In this document: positions 19,744 to 29,065 of the stretch, one piece after another
Layout: each line of letters opens with the position of its first letter
Numbering within the stretch: position 1 is the stretch's first letter
Assembly (NCBI GenBank): GCA_963742875.1
Contig: CAVUNO010000017.1
Coordinates: forward strand, 1,240,001-1,304,000
Direction: 5' to 3'
Source: Bog-532 sp963742875
GTDB lineage: Bacteria; Actinomycetota; Actinomycetes; Streptosporangiales; Streptosporangiaceae
Length of the DNA: 64,000 nucleotides
Notes under the pieces: model-generated
Seen by the model: only the letters and a program-made list of their open reading frames with translations
What the model was told of the DNA's origin: nothing
Database searches by the model: none
Made by a program: the position numbers and the translations under genes

Positions 19744-20172
19744 ATGTCACCGCGATGGGCACCAGATCCGGATGCCCGGCGCGGCAGGAGCGTCGTTGAC
19801 AACCTGCACGCACACTTGGTCTTCACACCTCAGTACCGGCGCGGCGTGTTCGGCGACGCGATGCTCCAGCGCGGCGAACAGATCATGCGGGATGTCTGCA
19901 CCGACTTCGGCGCCGGGCTGCGAGAGTTCAACGGGGACAGCGATCACGCGCATCTGCTGGTGCACTACCCGCCATCAGTCGCCTTGTCCCGTTTGGTTAA
20001 CAGCCTCAAAGGCGTGTCCTCCCGGCGACTGCGAGAAGAGTTCCCAGCACAGGTCAATCGTGCGGTTATGCACGGACGATTCTGGTCGCCGCCGTACTTT
20101 GCCGACTCATGCGGTGGCGCTCCGCTGAGCATCGTACGAGAATACATCGAAAATCAGCGCCGGCCCGCGTAG
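19744..20172 (+). CDS. tnpA: IS200/IS605-family transposase TnpA
   Basis: A 142-residue Y1 HUH transposase of normal length. NLHAHLVFTPQYRRGVFGD begins the fold, the HUH motif is DHAHLLVHYPP, and the nucleophile Tyr is in REYIENQRRP near the C-terminus. VALSRLVNSLKGVSSRRLR and FWSPPYFADSCGGAPLSIV are family hallmarks. It nicks and joins single-stranded DNA at the element ends. All visible key residues are present, so it may be functional even though its tnpB partner is dead. Confidence 0.93.
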   Translation: MSPRWAPDPDARRGRSVVDNLHAHLVFTPQYRRGVFGDAMLQRGEQIMRDVCTDFGAGLREFNGDSDHAHLLVHYPPSVALSRLVNSLKGVSSRRLREEFPAQVNRAVMHGRFWSPPYFADSCGGAPLSIVREYIENQRRPA

Positions 20173-20213
20173 CCATTCCTCCCGGCCCTGAAGGACCGAG
20201 GTTCCTGGCTACG
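20168..20213. repeat. Subterminal hairpin at the tnpA-side end of the IS element
   Basis: CGTAGCCA (20168-20175) pairs with TGGCTACG (20206-20213), and CCTCCCGGCC pairs imperfectly with GGACCGAGG inside, around a CTGA loop. Such hairpins are what Y1 transposases recognise at IS200/IS605 ends. It overlaps the tnpA stop codon. Confidence 0.75.
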
Positions 20214-20238
20214 TCTGCTGAGCCGCCTACAATGAGCG

Positions 20239-20802
20239 GTGGCCGATCCGGGGACATTGGGAACCGAACGTCTGGCGCTGCGGCGCTGGCGGGACAGCGA
20301 CCGCGCCCCGTTCGCGGCGATGAACGCCGATCCCGAGGTGATGGAACACTTCCCGGCCGCGCTGACCCGGGAAGAAAGCGACACGATGATCGAACGGATC
20401 GAGGCGGGATTCGCCGCTCACGGGTTCGGGCTGTGGGCCGTGGAAGTGGCGGCTTCGGGTGAGTTCATAGGTTTTACGGGGCTGTCGGTACCGGGTTTCG
20501 GTGCGCACTTCACCCCGGCGGTAGAGGCCGGCTGGCGGCTATCGCGGCCCAGCTGGGGGCACGGCTACGCGACCGAAGCGGCCCGGCGCGCGCTGGCCAG
20601 CGGGTTCATCGACTACGGGCTGGCCGAGGTGGTCTCGTTCACCGCCGTCCGCAATGTCCGGTCCCAGGCGGTCATGCGGCGCATCGGCATGACCCATGAC
20701 CCGGCCGATGACTTCGACCATCCGCGCCTGCCCGGCGGGCACCCGCTGCGGCACCACGTGCTGTGGCGCATCCAGGCCCCCGCGGGAACGGCGCCGGCCT
20801 GA
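20239..20802 (+). CDS. GNAT-family N-acetyltransferase (RimJ/RimL type)
   Basis: A 187-residue acetyltransferase: LGTERLALRRWRDSDRAPFA at the N-terminus, FIGFTGLSVP, VEAGWRLSRPSWGHGYATEA with the acetyl-CoA pyrophosphate loop (R/Q-x-x-G-x-G/A type: WGHGYA), and NVRSQAVMRRIGM near the end. The pattern fits RimJ/RimL enzymes that acetylate protein N-termini or small amines; the substrate is not deducible. The start is GTG 20239, just outside the IS element, so the gene's own promoter may have been changed by the insertion. Confidence 0.9.
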   Translation: MADPGTLGTERLALRRWRDSDRAPFAAMNADPEVMEHFPAALTREESDTMIERIEAGFAAHGFGLWAVEVAASGEFIGFTGLSVPGFGAHFTPAVEAGWRLSRPSWGHGYATEAARRALASGFIDYGLAEVVSFTAVRNVRSQAVMRRIGMTHDPADDFDHPRLPGGHPLRHHVLWRIQAPAGTAPA

Positions 20803-20815
20803 TCAGGCACCGGCC

Positions 20816-23800
20816 TCAGACGTCGGCCGGGACGGCCTCGATGAGGGCGGCGAGGCCCGCCTCGTCGAGCAGGTCGGCCGGGCGGACGGTCAGGTCGGGC
20901 CGGATGTAGTGGAAGGCGGCGCGGACCTGCTGCACCGGGACGCCGGCCAGGGCGGCCCAGGCCAGCCGGTAGGCGGCGAGCTGGACCGCGACGGCGTGCC
21001 GTTCGGCGGCCGAGGCGGGCGGCTGACCGGTCTTCCAGTCGACCACGTCGAACGTGCCGTCGCCGGCGTCGTCGAAGACCGCGTCGATCCGCCCGCGGAC
21101 CAGCCGGTCCCCGATCAGCGTCTCGAACGGGACCTCGACCTCGCGCGGCCACCGCCCGGACCAGGCGCTGGCCTCGAACCGGTCGCGGAGGCGGGCGAGG
21201 TCGGCGCCGGTCCCGGTGGCCACGTTGCCGTCGTCGTCCGCGCCGAACAGGTCGTCGGCGTCGATCAGCCGCTGCTGGCCGAAACGCTCCTCCAGCCAGC
21301 GGTGGAAGGCCGTGCCACGGCGCGCGTACGGGGCGGGCGGCCGGGGCATGGGACGGCGGACCTGGCGGGCCAGCTCGGCCGGATCGCGCGCCAGCGTCAC
21401 CAGCGCGGAGACCGACAGGTGCCCGGGCAGGGTGACGCGCAGGCCGCCCTCGGCGCGCCGCCGCTCCCGCTCAGCCAGCAGCAGATCCGCGTCCCGGCGC
21501 CACGCCAGCACCAGTTCCCGGTCGGCCGGGCCGAGCAGGGCCAGGTCCGCGTCGCCGTTCCCCGGCGCTTGCCCCGGCGTGGTGGCGGACCGCATGGCTT
21601 CATTGACCATCGTGGCCGCCTCGAGCACCGCCTCGTAGCGGGCGCCGGCCGCGGTGACGGGCCACTCCGCGGCGGGAGGCTCGGCGAGCGCGGGGTTCTG
21701 GGCGTCCTCGGGGGGCGGCGGGGCCCAGCCGTCCACCTGGCCGGCGCCCGCCTCGCAGGCGAGCCGCACCTCGCCCAGGAACGGCGACGGCCCGAGCCGC
21801 TGGCCCCCTCCCCCCACCAGTAGCCCGAGCAGCCGAGCCAGAACGCGGCCCGCGTCGCGGCGACGTACATGAGCCGGCGCTCCTCGGCCAGGTCACGGTC
21901 GGCGCAGCGCTGGGTGAAGGCGTCGACGGAGCCGGGATCCAGATCACGCAGGTCGGGCAGGTCGGTGGCGTCGCCGCGCAGGCCGAACGGCAGCAGCCGC
22001 GGGTTGTCCGTCCACCGCGTGGACAGCCGCGGGCGCGCGGGAAAGACCTGCGCCCGCTCCCCGGCGGCGAGCCCGGGAACGAGGACGGCGGCCCACTGCA
22101 GGCCCTTGGAGGTATGCACGGTGGCCAGCTTGACCGAGTTCTGTCTCGCCCACCCGGCCGGTCTCCAGGCCGAATTCCTCGGTCTCCGCCGCGGCCAGGT
22201 AGGCCAGGAACGCCCCGAGCGTCGGCTCCTCCCGGGACCCGGCGAACGCGTCGGCGGCGTCGGCGAACGCGTCCAGGTCGGCGCGCGCGGAGAGCGGATC
22301 CACGCCCGGGCGGGAGGCGATCTCGATGTCGAGGCTCAGCGTCCGCTCCACCTCGCCGATCAGGTCCGGCAGGGGCCGGCGAGCTGGCCGCGGAGCGCGC
22401 GGAGCTCGACGGCCAGGGTGCGGAACCGGCCGTACCCAGCCGGTGAGTAGGCCGCCGCCTCCCCCAGGTCGTCCAGCGCCTCGACGAGACTGCCGGCCTC
22501 GGCGGTCAGGTCCGTCAGCGCCTCGGTTAGCGGGTCCTCCTCAGCGGGCGGCTGGGAGGGCTGGGAGGTTGTGCCTGACTGGGCGGGCTTGTCTGACCGG
22601 GCCAGTGACCGGGCGCGGCGGCCGAGGGCCACCAGGTCCCGGGGGCCGATCCGCCAGCGCGGCCCGGTGAGCAGGCGGACCAGCGCGTCGGAGGCGGCCG
22701 CATCGGTCAGCACGCGCAGCGTCGCCACGACGTCCTGCACCTCGGGCACGGTCAGCAGGCCGCCGAGCCCGACGACCTCCACGGGTATGTCGCGGGCTTC
22801 GAGCGCGCGGCGCAGCGCGGGAAACTGTGACCGTTTGCGGCACAATACGGCGATGTCCGACGGGCGGACCGGGGCGTCGCGTCCGTCCGGCCACGGGGCA
22901 CCGTCCGGCGCGGTGCCCGGCGGCAGGGCCAGCAGGCCCGCGATCCGGGCCGCGGCCCAGCCGGCTTCGGCGGCGATGGTGTCCAGGAGGGCGCAGGCGA
23001 CCTCACCGCGCCCGGTCCGGTCGGGGGCGGCCACCAGCCGGGGCACGTCCGGCGCCTCGGCGCGCAGCTTCTCTTGCAGGACCGCGGCGACCTCCAGTAC
23101 CCGGCCGGCGTTGCGGAAGCTCGTCGACAGCAGCTTCACCGGCGCGGGATAGCCCGCCACGCCGGGCCGGAACGGCCGCGGCAGAACCGGGAAGTCCTGG
23201 GCGAAGCGCCGCAGGTTTCCGGCGCTCGCGCCGCGCCAGCCGTAGATCGACTGGCACGGGTCGCCGACGGCCGTGACGGGATGGCCGCCGCCGAACAGCG
23301 CACGCAGCAGCACGAGCTGCGCGTGGCTGGTGTCCTGGTACTCATCGAGCAGAACGACGTTGTAGCGGCTCCGTTCGGCCAGGCCGACCTGCGGATGACG
23401 GGAGGCGATCCGGGCGGCCAGCGCCATCTGGTCGCCGTGGTCGAGCACCTCGCGGGCGGTTTTCGCCGCCGCGTACCGGGCGACCAGGGGCAGCAGCTGC
23501 TCGCGGGCACGCTGGCTCTCCTGCATCTTCCGCACGTACGCGGGCAGCCGCCCGCCGAGGGCGGCGCGGCGGGTGTCCAGCCACTCACCCACCGCGCGCA
23601 CGCCGTCCGGGTCGCGCAGGTGCTCGCTCAGCTCACCGGCCAGCGCGAGCACGGCCGCGGTCACCGTCGGCGGTCCCCAGCCGATGTCCCCCATGGGGCC
23701 GTCGTAGGCGGCGACGACGCGCGCGGCCAGCTGCCAGGACTCGGCGCGGGTGATCAGCCGCATGGACGGCTCCAGGCCTTCGCGCAGCGCGTGGTCGCTG

Positions 23801-24153
23801 ACCAGCCGTCCCGCGTAGGCGTGATAGGTGCTGATGACCGGATCGCCGAGCGTCTCCCCGGCGGTCGCGAGACCTGAGCGGCGCAACCGGTCCAACCGGG
23901 CGCGGACCCGGTTGGCGAGCTCGGCGGCCGCCTTGCGGGTGAAGGTCAGGCCCAGCACCCGATCGGGCCGGACGAGGCCGTTGGCGACGAGCCACACCAG
24001 CCGGGCGGCCATGGTCTCGCTCTTGCCCGAGCCGGCCCCGGCGATCACCGCGAGGGGCTGGGGCGGCGCCGCGATGACGGCCGACTGCTCGTGGGTCGGC
24101 TCGGGGAGGCCTAGCGCGCGGGCGACGTCTTCCGGACTGAACCGGGTGGTCAT
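20816..24153 (-). pseudogene. adnB: AdnB-like UvrD helicase-nuclease subunit with three frameshifts
   Basis: Four successive frames together encode one ~1112-residue protein: Walker A VIAGAGSGKSETMAARLVWL, DEYQDTSHAQLVLLRALFGG, VGDPCQSIYGWRGASAGNLR, TVHTSKGLQWAAVLVPGLA, YVAATRAAFWLG, and a C-terminal RecB-type nuclease (FDVVDWKTGQPP). Shifts lie near 22371-22380 (one base missing), 22138-22146 (one extra or two missing) and 21806-21821 (one missing in a G-run). The net change restores a multiple of three. The ATG at 24153 overlaps the adnA stop as ATGA. AdnAB is the actinobacterial end-resection motor for double-strand breaks. A long upstream extension of the first frame into adnA is spurious. 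Confidence 0.87.
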
Positions 24154-27100
24154 GGCTGGACCTGCGTACCGCTGTCGTTGACCGGGCAGCACGACGCCAC
24201 CGGGCAGGTCCGGCAGCCGGGATTCACCCGCGCGGTGAAGACCGGGCCTGCCATCCCGGCCGCGACGGTCTCGACCAGATCCTTGGCCCAGGCCGGATCG
24301 TCGTCGTCGCCGAGCGCCCGCTGCGGCTGGATCCTGGCCCGCGCGGTGAGCGCCGCCCTGCCGACCTGGACGAGCTCGGCACCGCCCGGATCGGTGAGTC
24401 CGAACCGCTCGAACGCGCCGAGCAGCACCGCGAGCTGGTATACGCCGAGCTGCGGGTGACGGCCCAGGTCCTCCTCGCGGGGCGCGGTGGCGCCGGTCTT
24501 CAGGTCGACCACCACCGCCCGGCTCTGGTCGTCCCGCTCGAGCCGGTCGACCCGCCCCGTGATCTGCACCTGCCCGATCTGGACCTGAAGTGACTGCTCG
24601 ACCGCGACAAGCTCGCGCGGGTTGGCGGCGTGCCAGTCGAGAAACTTGCGCACCATCCGCTCCGCCTGCTCGCGCTGCTTGGCGCTGTACCAGACGCTGC
24701 CGAAGTCGAGGTGGTGCCAGATGTCGTCGATCCGGCTGCCGATCTCGCTGTCGGAGGCGCCGGACGCGGCGAGCACGGCGGCGGCGTGGATGACCGTGCC
24801 AAGGTGGCGCAGCACGTCGGACCGGCCCGCGCCGGCGGCCGATTCGAGCAGCCAGCGCAGCCCGCACCGGGTGAACGCCTCGACCTGGGAGGGCGACAGC
24901 CGGACCTGCTCCCCGGCGGTGGCGATGGGCCCGGCGTCGGACAGCGGCGCCAACGCGTACCAGTGTCCCGGATGGGCGCCCCGGGCGCCAGCACCGGCCA
25001 GCCGGGCGAGCTCGGTGGCGGCCGCGCGGCGGACCGGCAGCGGGCGGGAGCGGTCCGCCAGGGTCCGGCGCAGATCGGCGGTGAGCGCGGCCAGCGACAG
25101 CCACCGGTGGCCGGGCTCGCACGCCCGTTGCACCTCGATGTCGTGGCCGGCCAGCTCGGCCAGGAACCGGGACGGCCGCGTGTCGGCGCCGTCGCCGCCG
25201 ACCGCGGTGACCACCAGGGTGCGCTTGGCTCTGGTCACCGCGACGTAGAAGAGCCGACGCTCCTCGGCCAGCAGTTTTGAGGCAAGGGCCGCCGCCGCTG
25301 CGTCCGGAGCGTTTGCGTCGGCAGTTGGACTGGACGCCGCGTCGGCGAGCTCGTCGGTGCCCAGCAGAGAACCGCGCAGGCGCAGATCGGGCCAGGTTTC
25401 TTCCTGGACACCGGCCACCACGACCAGGTCCCACTCCAGGCCCTTGGACCGGTGCGCGGTCAGAATACGGACCGCCTCGTCCCGGGTGGCCTGCTCGGCC
25501 AGCGTGTCGCCGGCGATCTCCTGGCCGGCCAGGCTGTCGATGAACAGGCCCGGCGCGCCGGGGGGCAGCGTGTCGGTGAACCGGCTGGCCGCGCCGAACA
25601 GCGCCAGCACGGCGTCGAGATCCCGGTCGGCCGCCGCCCCGGCCGCGCCGCCCGCGGCGCTGGCGGCCTGCCAGACCGGGGCGAGGCCAGAGGCGTCCCA
25701 GACGCCCCAGAGGGTCTCCTCCGCGGTCCGGGCGGCCGCGATGGCGTCCCGTGCGATGGACAGCAGCCGCGCCAGCTTCTCCGCGGGCGCCGCGACCGCC
25801 CGCGGCACCATGATCAGCTCGCGCGGGTCGAGGATGGCGGCGGCCAGCAGGTCGCCCGGATCGTAGGGCCGGCGCGGGCCCTGGGAAGCCGAATCAGCGC
25901 CGGCCGTATCACTGATCACGCGTAGCCAGCGGCGCAGGCGCCGCAGCCCGAGAGCGTCAGTGCCACCGAGCGGCCCGGTGAGCAGCTCGGTGGCGGTCTG
26001 CTCGTCCAGCGCGTCGGGCCGCAGCGCGCAGCGCAGCAAGGTCAGCAGCGGCCGGGTCCCCGGTTCCTCGGGCAGCGGCAGCTCGTCCCCGGCGACGGAC
26101 ACCGGGACGCCCGACCCGCTCAGGGCCCGCCGCAGCAGTGGGACCTGCCGGGTCGCCGAACGGACCAGGATCGCCATCGACGACCACGGGATGCCGCCGG
26201 CCAGGTGGGCGCGGCGGAGCGTGTCCGCGATGAGCGCGGCTTCCTGGCTCGCGCTCTCCGCGACCGCGATCCGGATCTCGCCGGGCTCGGCGCCGGGCCG
26301 GGCCCGTAGTTCGCGGTGGCCTGCGTGGCCGCCCGCCAGGTGCCGGGCAATCCGGCGGGAGGCGGCGATGAGGGCTGGCCCGCTGCGCCGGTTGGTGCCG
26401 AGCGCGACGACCGGGGCGGGGCTGCCATCGGCCGCGCGGAACCGGTCAGGGAACTCGGTGATGGCCCGGACGTCGGCACCGCGGAAGGCGTAGATCGACT
26501 GGTCGGGATCCCCGACGGCGATCAGCTCGCGCCCGTCACCGGCCAGCGCGCGCAGCAGCGATTCCTGAGCCGGGTCGCTGTCCTGGTACTCGTCTACCAG
26601 TACGACGTCGTAGGCCTGGCGCTCCCGCTGGCGGGTCGCGGTCCGGCTCAGCAGGGCGGCCGCGATACGGACGATCTCCGCGTAGTCGTAGGCGGCGACC
26701 GGCGCGAGGTCGAAACGCGCCGCGTAACGGTCGAGGAAGCGGCCGGCGGCCATCCAGTCCTCGCGCCTGCGCTGGCGGCCGAGGGCGGCGACGCGGCGGC
26801 CATCCATCCCGCGTTCGGCGGCCCGGAGCAGGAAGTCGCGCAGCTCCTCGGCGAACCCCCGGGTGGCCAGGGCCGGGCGGAGCGCCTCCGGCCAGTGCGC
26901 GGCCCCGTCGGCGAGCTCGCCGCGCAGCAGCCGGCGGACCTCGAGCAGCTGCTCGGGCCCGGACAGCAGCCGGGGCGGCTCCTCTCCCAGCAGCGCGAAC
27001 TCCCGGCGCACCAGGGCGTAAGCGTAGCTGTGGAAGGTGAGCGCGAGGGGCTCCCTGATCGTGCGGTGCAGCCGCCCCGCGATGCGCTCGCGGAGCTCGC

Positions 27101-27368
27101 CGGCCGCCTTGCGGCTGAAGGTGAGCACCAGTACCCGGGCCGGGTCCAGGTCACGGTCCTCGATCCGGTGCGCCACCGTCTCGACGATGGTGGCCGTCTT
27201 GCCGGTGCCGGGGCCGGCCAGCACGAGCAGCGGGCCGCCGGAATGGCTGACCACTCGCTGCTGCGTGGCGTCGAGGCTGAGCCGCGCGGCGGCCGCGGCC
27301 GGATGGCGGACCAGCCGGTAGGGGTGCCCGGCATGAACGGCGTGCGCCGGGGGTGAGGTGCTTTCCAT
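24150..27368 (-). CDS. adnA: AdnA-like ATP-dependent helicase-nuclease subunit
   Basis: A 1072-residue UvrD-family protein from ATG 27368 (MESTSPP). Walker A LAGPGTGKTATIVETVAHRI is at residues ~51-58. DEYQDSDPAQESLLRALAGD is Walker B, then GDPDQSIYAFRGADVRAIT, LTAHRSKGLEWDLVVVAGV and YVAVTRAKRTLVV. The C-terminal nuclease has VVDLKTGATAPR and a Cys cluster (NPGCRTCPVASCCPV) typical of an Fe-S nuclease (AddB/AdnA-like). With adnB it would unwind and trim DNA ends in recombination repair. This gene is intact, unlike adnB. Confidence 0.93.
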   Translation of the reverse strand: MESTSPPAHAVHAGHPYRLVRHPAAAAARLSLDATQQRVVSHSGGPLLVLAGPGTGKTATIVETVAHRIEDRDLDPARVLVLTFSRKAAGELRERIAGRLHRTIREPLALTFHSYAYALVRREFALLGEEPPRLLSGPEQLLEVRRLLRGELADGAAHWPEALRPALATRGFAEELRDFLLRAAERGMDGRRVAALGRQRRREDWMAAGRFLDRYAARFDLAPVAAYDYAEIVRIAAALLSRTATRQRERQAYDVVLVDEYQDSDPAQESLLRALAGDGRELIAVGDPDQSIYAFRGADVRAITEFPDRFRAADGSPAPVVALGTNRRSGPALIAASRRIARHLAGGHAGHRELRARPGAEPGEIRIAVAESASQEAALIADTLRRAHLAGGIPWSSMAILVRSATRQVPLLRRALSGSGVPVSVAGDELPLPEEPGTRPLLTLLRCALRPDALDEQTATELLTGPLGGTDALGLRRLRRWLRVISDTAGADSASQGPRRPYDPGDLLAAAILDPRELIMVPRAVAAPAEKLARLLSIARDAIAAARTAEETLWGVWDASGLAPVWQAASAAGGAAGAAADRDLDAVLALFGAASRFTDTLPPGAPGLFIDSLAGQEIAGDTLAEQATRDEAVRILTAHRSKGLEWDLVVVAGVQEETWPDLRLRGSLLGTDELADAASSPTADANAPDAAAAALASKLLAEERRLFYVAVTRAKRTLVVTAVGGDGADTRPSRFLAELAGHDIEVQRACEPGHRWLSLAALTADLRRTLADRSRPLPVRRAAATELARLAGAGARGAHPGHWYALAPLSDAGPIATAGEQVRLSPSQVEAFTRCGLRWLLESAAGAGRSDVLRHLGTVIHAAAVLAASGASDSEIGSRIDDIWHHLDFGSVWYSAKQREQAERMVRKFLDWHAANPRELVAVEQSLQVQIGQVQITGRVDRLERDDQSRAVVVDLKTGATAPREEDLGRHPQLGVYQLAVLLGAFERFGLTDPGGAELVQVGRAALTARARIQPQRALGDDDDPAWAKDLVETVAAGMAGPVFTARVNPGCRTCPVASCCPVNDSGTQVQP

Positions 27369-27441
27369 CTCAACGGCATTCCAGCAGAGCCCACCGACAC
27401 TCCGAAGGATTTTGGCCGAGTGGCGTGCGACCGGGACCGGG

Positions 27442-27774
27442 TTAGGCCGGCCGGGGGCCGTGCCAGCGGGCGCGGCGCATGTCGACACGGGCCCGCGCGC
27501 CGCCGGCGGAGGGGCGGAGCGGGGTGCCCTCGGCACGGTAGTGGGCGAGGGCCGCGCGCTCGTGCCCGGCCAGCAGCGAGCCGTCGGCGTGGATGACCCG
27601 CCACCAGGGGACCGCGCCGCCGCTGGTGGCCAGGACCCGGCCGACCCGGCGGGGCCCGCCACGGCCCAGGTACTCGGCGATGTCGCCGTAGGACATCACG
27701 TGGCCGGGCGGGATCGCCTCGACCGTGTCCAGGACGTCACTGGCGAAGTCGTCCAGCGGCCCGGAGTCAGTCAC
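27442..27774 (-). CDS. Alkyltransferase-like (ATL) DNA-binding protein
   Basis: A 110-residue protein from GTG 27774, overlapping the end of the upstream subtilase gene by 8 bases. It has the MGMT C-terminal fold: DDFASDVLDTVEAIPPGHVM, SYGDIAEYLGRGGPRRVGRV and GGAVPWWRVIHADGSL. In true O6-methylguanine methyltransferases the motif is PCHR with a reactive Cys; here it is PWWRV, so no methyl transfer is possible. The ATL class binds alkylguanine and recruits nucleotide excision repair. A longer upstream frame exists but overlaps the subtilase extensively. Confidence 0.85.
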   Translation of the reverse strand: MTDSGPLDDFASDVLDTVEAIPPGHVMSYGDIAEYLGRGGPRRVGRVLATSGGAVPWWRVIHADGSLLAGHERAALAHYRAEGTPLRPSAGGARARVDMRRARWHGPRPA

Positions 27775-29065
27775 GTGGCACCGGGTAGCCCGGGCAGCCG
27801 GCCGCGGTGAACGGCACCGGGGCGGACCGGGCCGGCTCCTGCTCGCGGCGCCGTATCCGGCGCAGCACCGCGAGCCGTCTGACCACGGCCATGACCAGCA
27901 CGAGCGCGGCCAGTGCCAGGATGGCGAAGAGGACGATCTGCCCGCTGCCGCGCGGCCGGACCGGCTCGGGGGCAACCGCGGACGGGCCGCCGCCGAAGTT
28001 CACGGCCGGCGCCGCCCCCAGGCCGGCCGCGCGCTGGGCGGACAGCTGGGCGGCCGCGGCCAGCGCGGCGGCCGCGTCCACCGTGCCGAAACCGACCTGC
28101 TGGTCGTAACCGCCCGCGGGCCGGAACCGGGTGGTGGAGCTGAGCGCGCGGGCCAGCAGGTCGGGCGCGAGCCCCGGGTATCTCGACTTGATCAGGGCGG
28201 CGACGCCCGCGACCAGCGCGCACGCCGGGCTGGTGCCGGTCACCAGCCAGTACTGGCCGTCCCGGCCCTGAGCCGACACGTTGACGCCCGGCGCGGCGAC
28301 CTCGACGGAGAGGTTGTCGCTGGAGAATCCGGCCACGGTCCCGCTGGAGCTCACCGCGGCGACGCCGATCACACCCGGGTAGTCGGCGGGGAACTTGACC
28401 GGCGCGTACCCGTTCCGGCTGGCGGTCGGCGTATCACCCGAGTTGCCGGAGGAGGCCACCACGGCGACGCCGTGCCCGTACGCGTACTGCAGGGCCGAGC
28501 GGACGCTGGCGCTGGGCGAGCTGTAGCCGATGGACATGCTGATGACGCCCGCGCCGTGATCGACGGCGTACCGGATCCCCTGGGCCAGCGAGTCCTGGAC
28601 CCGGTCCTCCCGCTCGCGCTCGTAATTGCCGTAGCCGGGATCGTTCCGGTCCGGGATGACCCGGACGGACAGGATCCTGGCCTGCGGGGCGACGCCGACG
28701 ATGCCGTCCTGCCCGCCTGCGCCGTGGCCGTGCCCGGCGATGATCGACGCCATCCAGGTGCCGTGCTGGCCCCAGTCGGCGCTGCTCGGGGAGGTGCTGA
28801 GGCCAGTCAGATCCGGCCCGGCGGTCACCGATCCGGCCAGGTCGGACACCGTGGGCAACACGCCGCTGTCCAGCACCGACACGGTGACGCCCTGTCCCCG
28901 GCTCACGGTCCACGCGGCCGGGACGTTCAGCATGGCCAGAACGCCCTGCTGGCCGTCGCGGACGCTGTCCGCCGTCGCCGCCGGCGCGGTCGCGCCCTGC
29001 ACCCCCAGCGCCCCGGCACACGTGGCGGCCAGGCTCAGCGCGGCGGCCAGCCGGAGCCTCAGCAT
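27767..29065 (-). CDS. Mycosin-like membrane-anchored subtilase
   Basis: A 432-residue S8 peptidase. A signal peptide (LRLRLAAALSLAATCAGALG) is followed by the catalytic Asp in VTVSVLDSGVLP, His in GQHGTWMASIIAGHGH, oxyanion Asn in VVASSGNSGDTP and Ser in TGTSPACALVAGVAALIKSR. The C-terminal hydrophobic segment (IVLFAILALAALVLVMAVVR) plus a basic tail would anchor it in the membrane with the protease domain outside. This is the domain plan of type VII mycosins, but no ESX genes lie nearby. It overlaps the upstream membrane protein gene by 7 bases, so both are probably made together. Confidence 0.9.
   Translation of the reverse strand: MLRLRLAAALSLAATCAGALGVQGATAPAATADSVRDGQQGVLAMLNVPAAWTVSRGQGVTVSVLDSGVLPTVSDLAGSVTAGPDLTGLSTSPSSADWGQHGTWMASIIAGHGHGAGGQDGIVGVAPQARILSVRVIPDRNDPGYGNYEREREDRVQDSLAQGIRYAVDHGAGVISMSIGYSSPSASVRSALQYAYGHGVAVVASSGNSGDTPTASRNGYAPVKFPADYPGVIGVAAVSSSGTVAGFSSDNLSVEVAAPGVNVSAQGRDGQYWLVTGTSPACALVAGVAALIKSRYPGLAPDLLARALSSTTRFRPAGGYDQQVGFGTVDAAAALAAAAQLSAQRAAGLGAAPAVNFGGGPSAVAPEPVRPRGSGQIVLFAILALAALVLVMAVVRRLAVLRRIRRREQEPARSAPVPFTAAGCPGYPVPRD

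Larger units (their letters stand above)
18825..20213. mobile_element. IS200/IS605-family element with divergent tnpA and decayed tnpB
   Basis: About 1.4 kb between two similar end motifs: CGGCCCTAAAGGACCAAG near 18834 and CGGCCCTGAAGGACCGAG near 20183. tnpA (plus) and tnpB (minus) diverge from a 22-bp gap, the IS605 arrangement. The right boundary forms a long imperfect hairpin (20168-20213). There are no target duplications or inverted terminal repeats, as expected for single-strand transposition. The left boundary is placed by similarity and may be off by several bases. Confidence 0.8.

Noticed and set aside
24154..25434. Upstream extension of the adnB frame by over 400 codons
   Set aside because: It runs out of frame through the coding part of adnA, is Arg/Gly/Pro-rich without domains, and the adnB ATG at 24153 overlaps the adnA stop as ATGA.
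27442..27975. Longer 177-residue form of the alkyltransferase-like protein
   Set aside because: The extra residues are antisense-like low-complexity sequence overlapping the subtilase C-terminus; GTG 27774 matches the family start.
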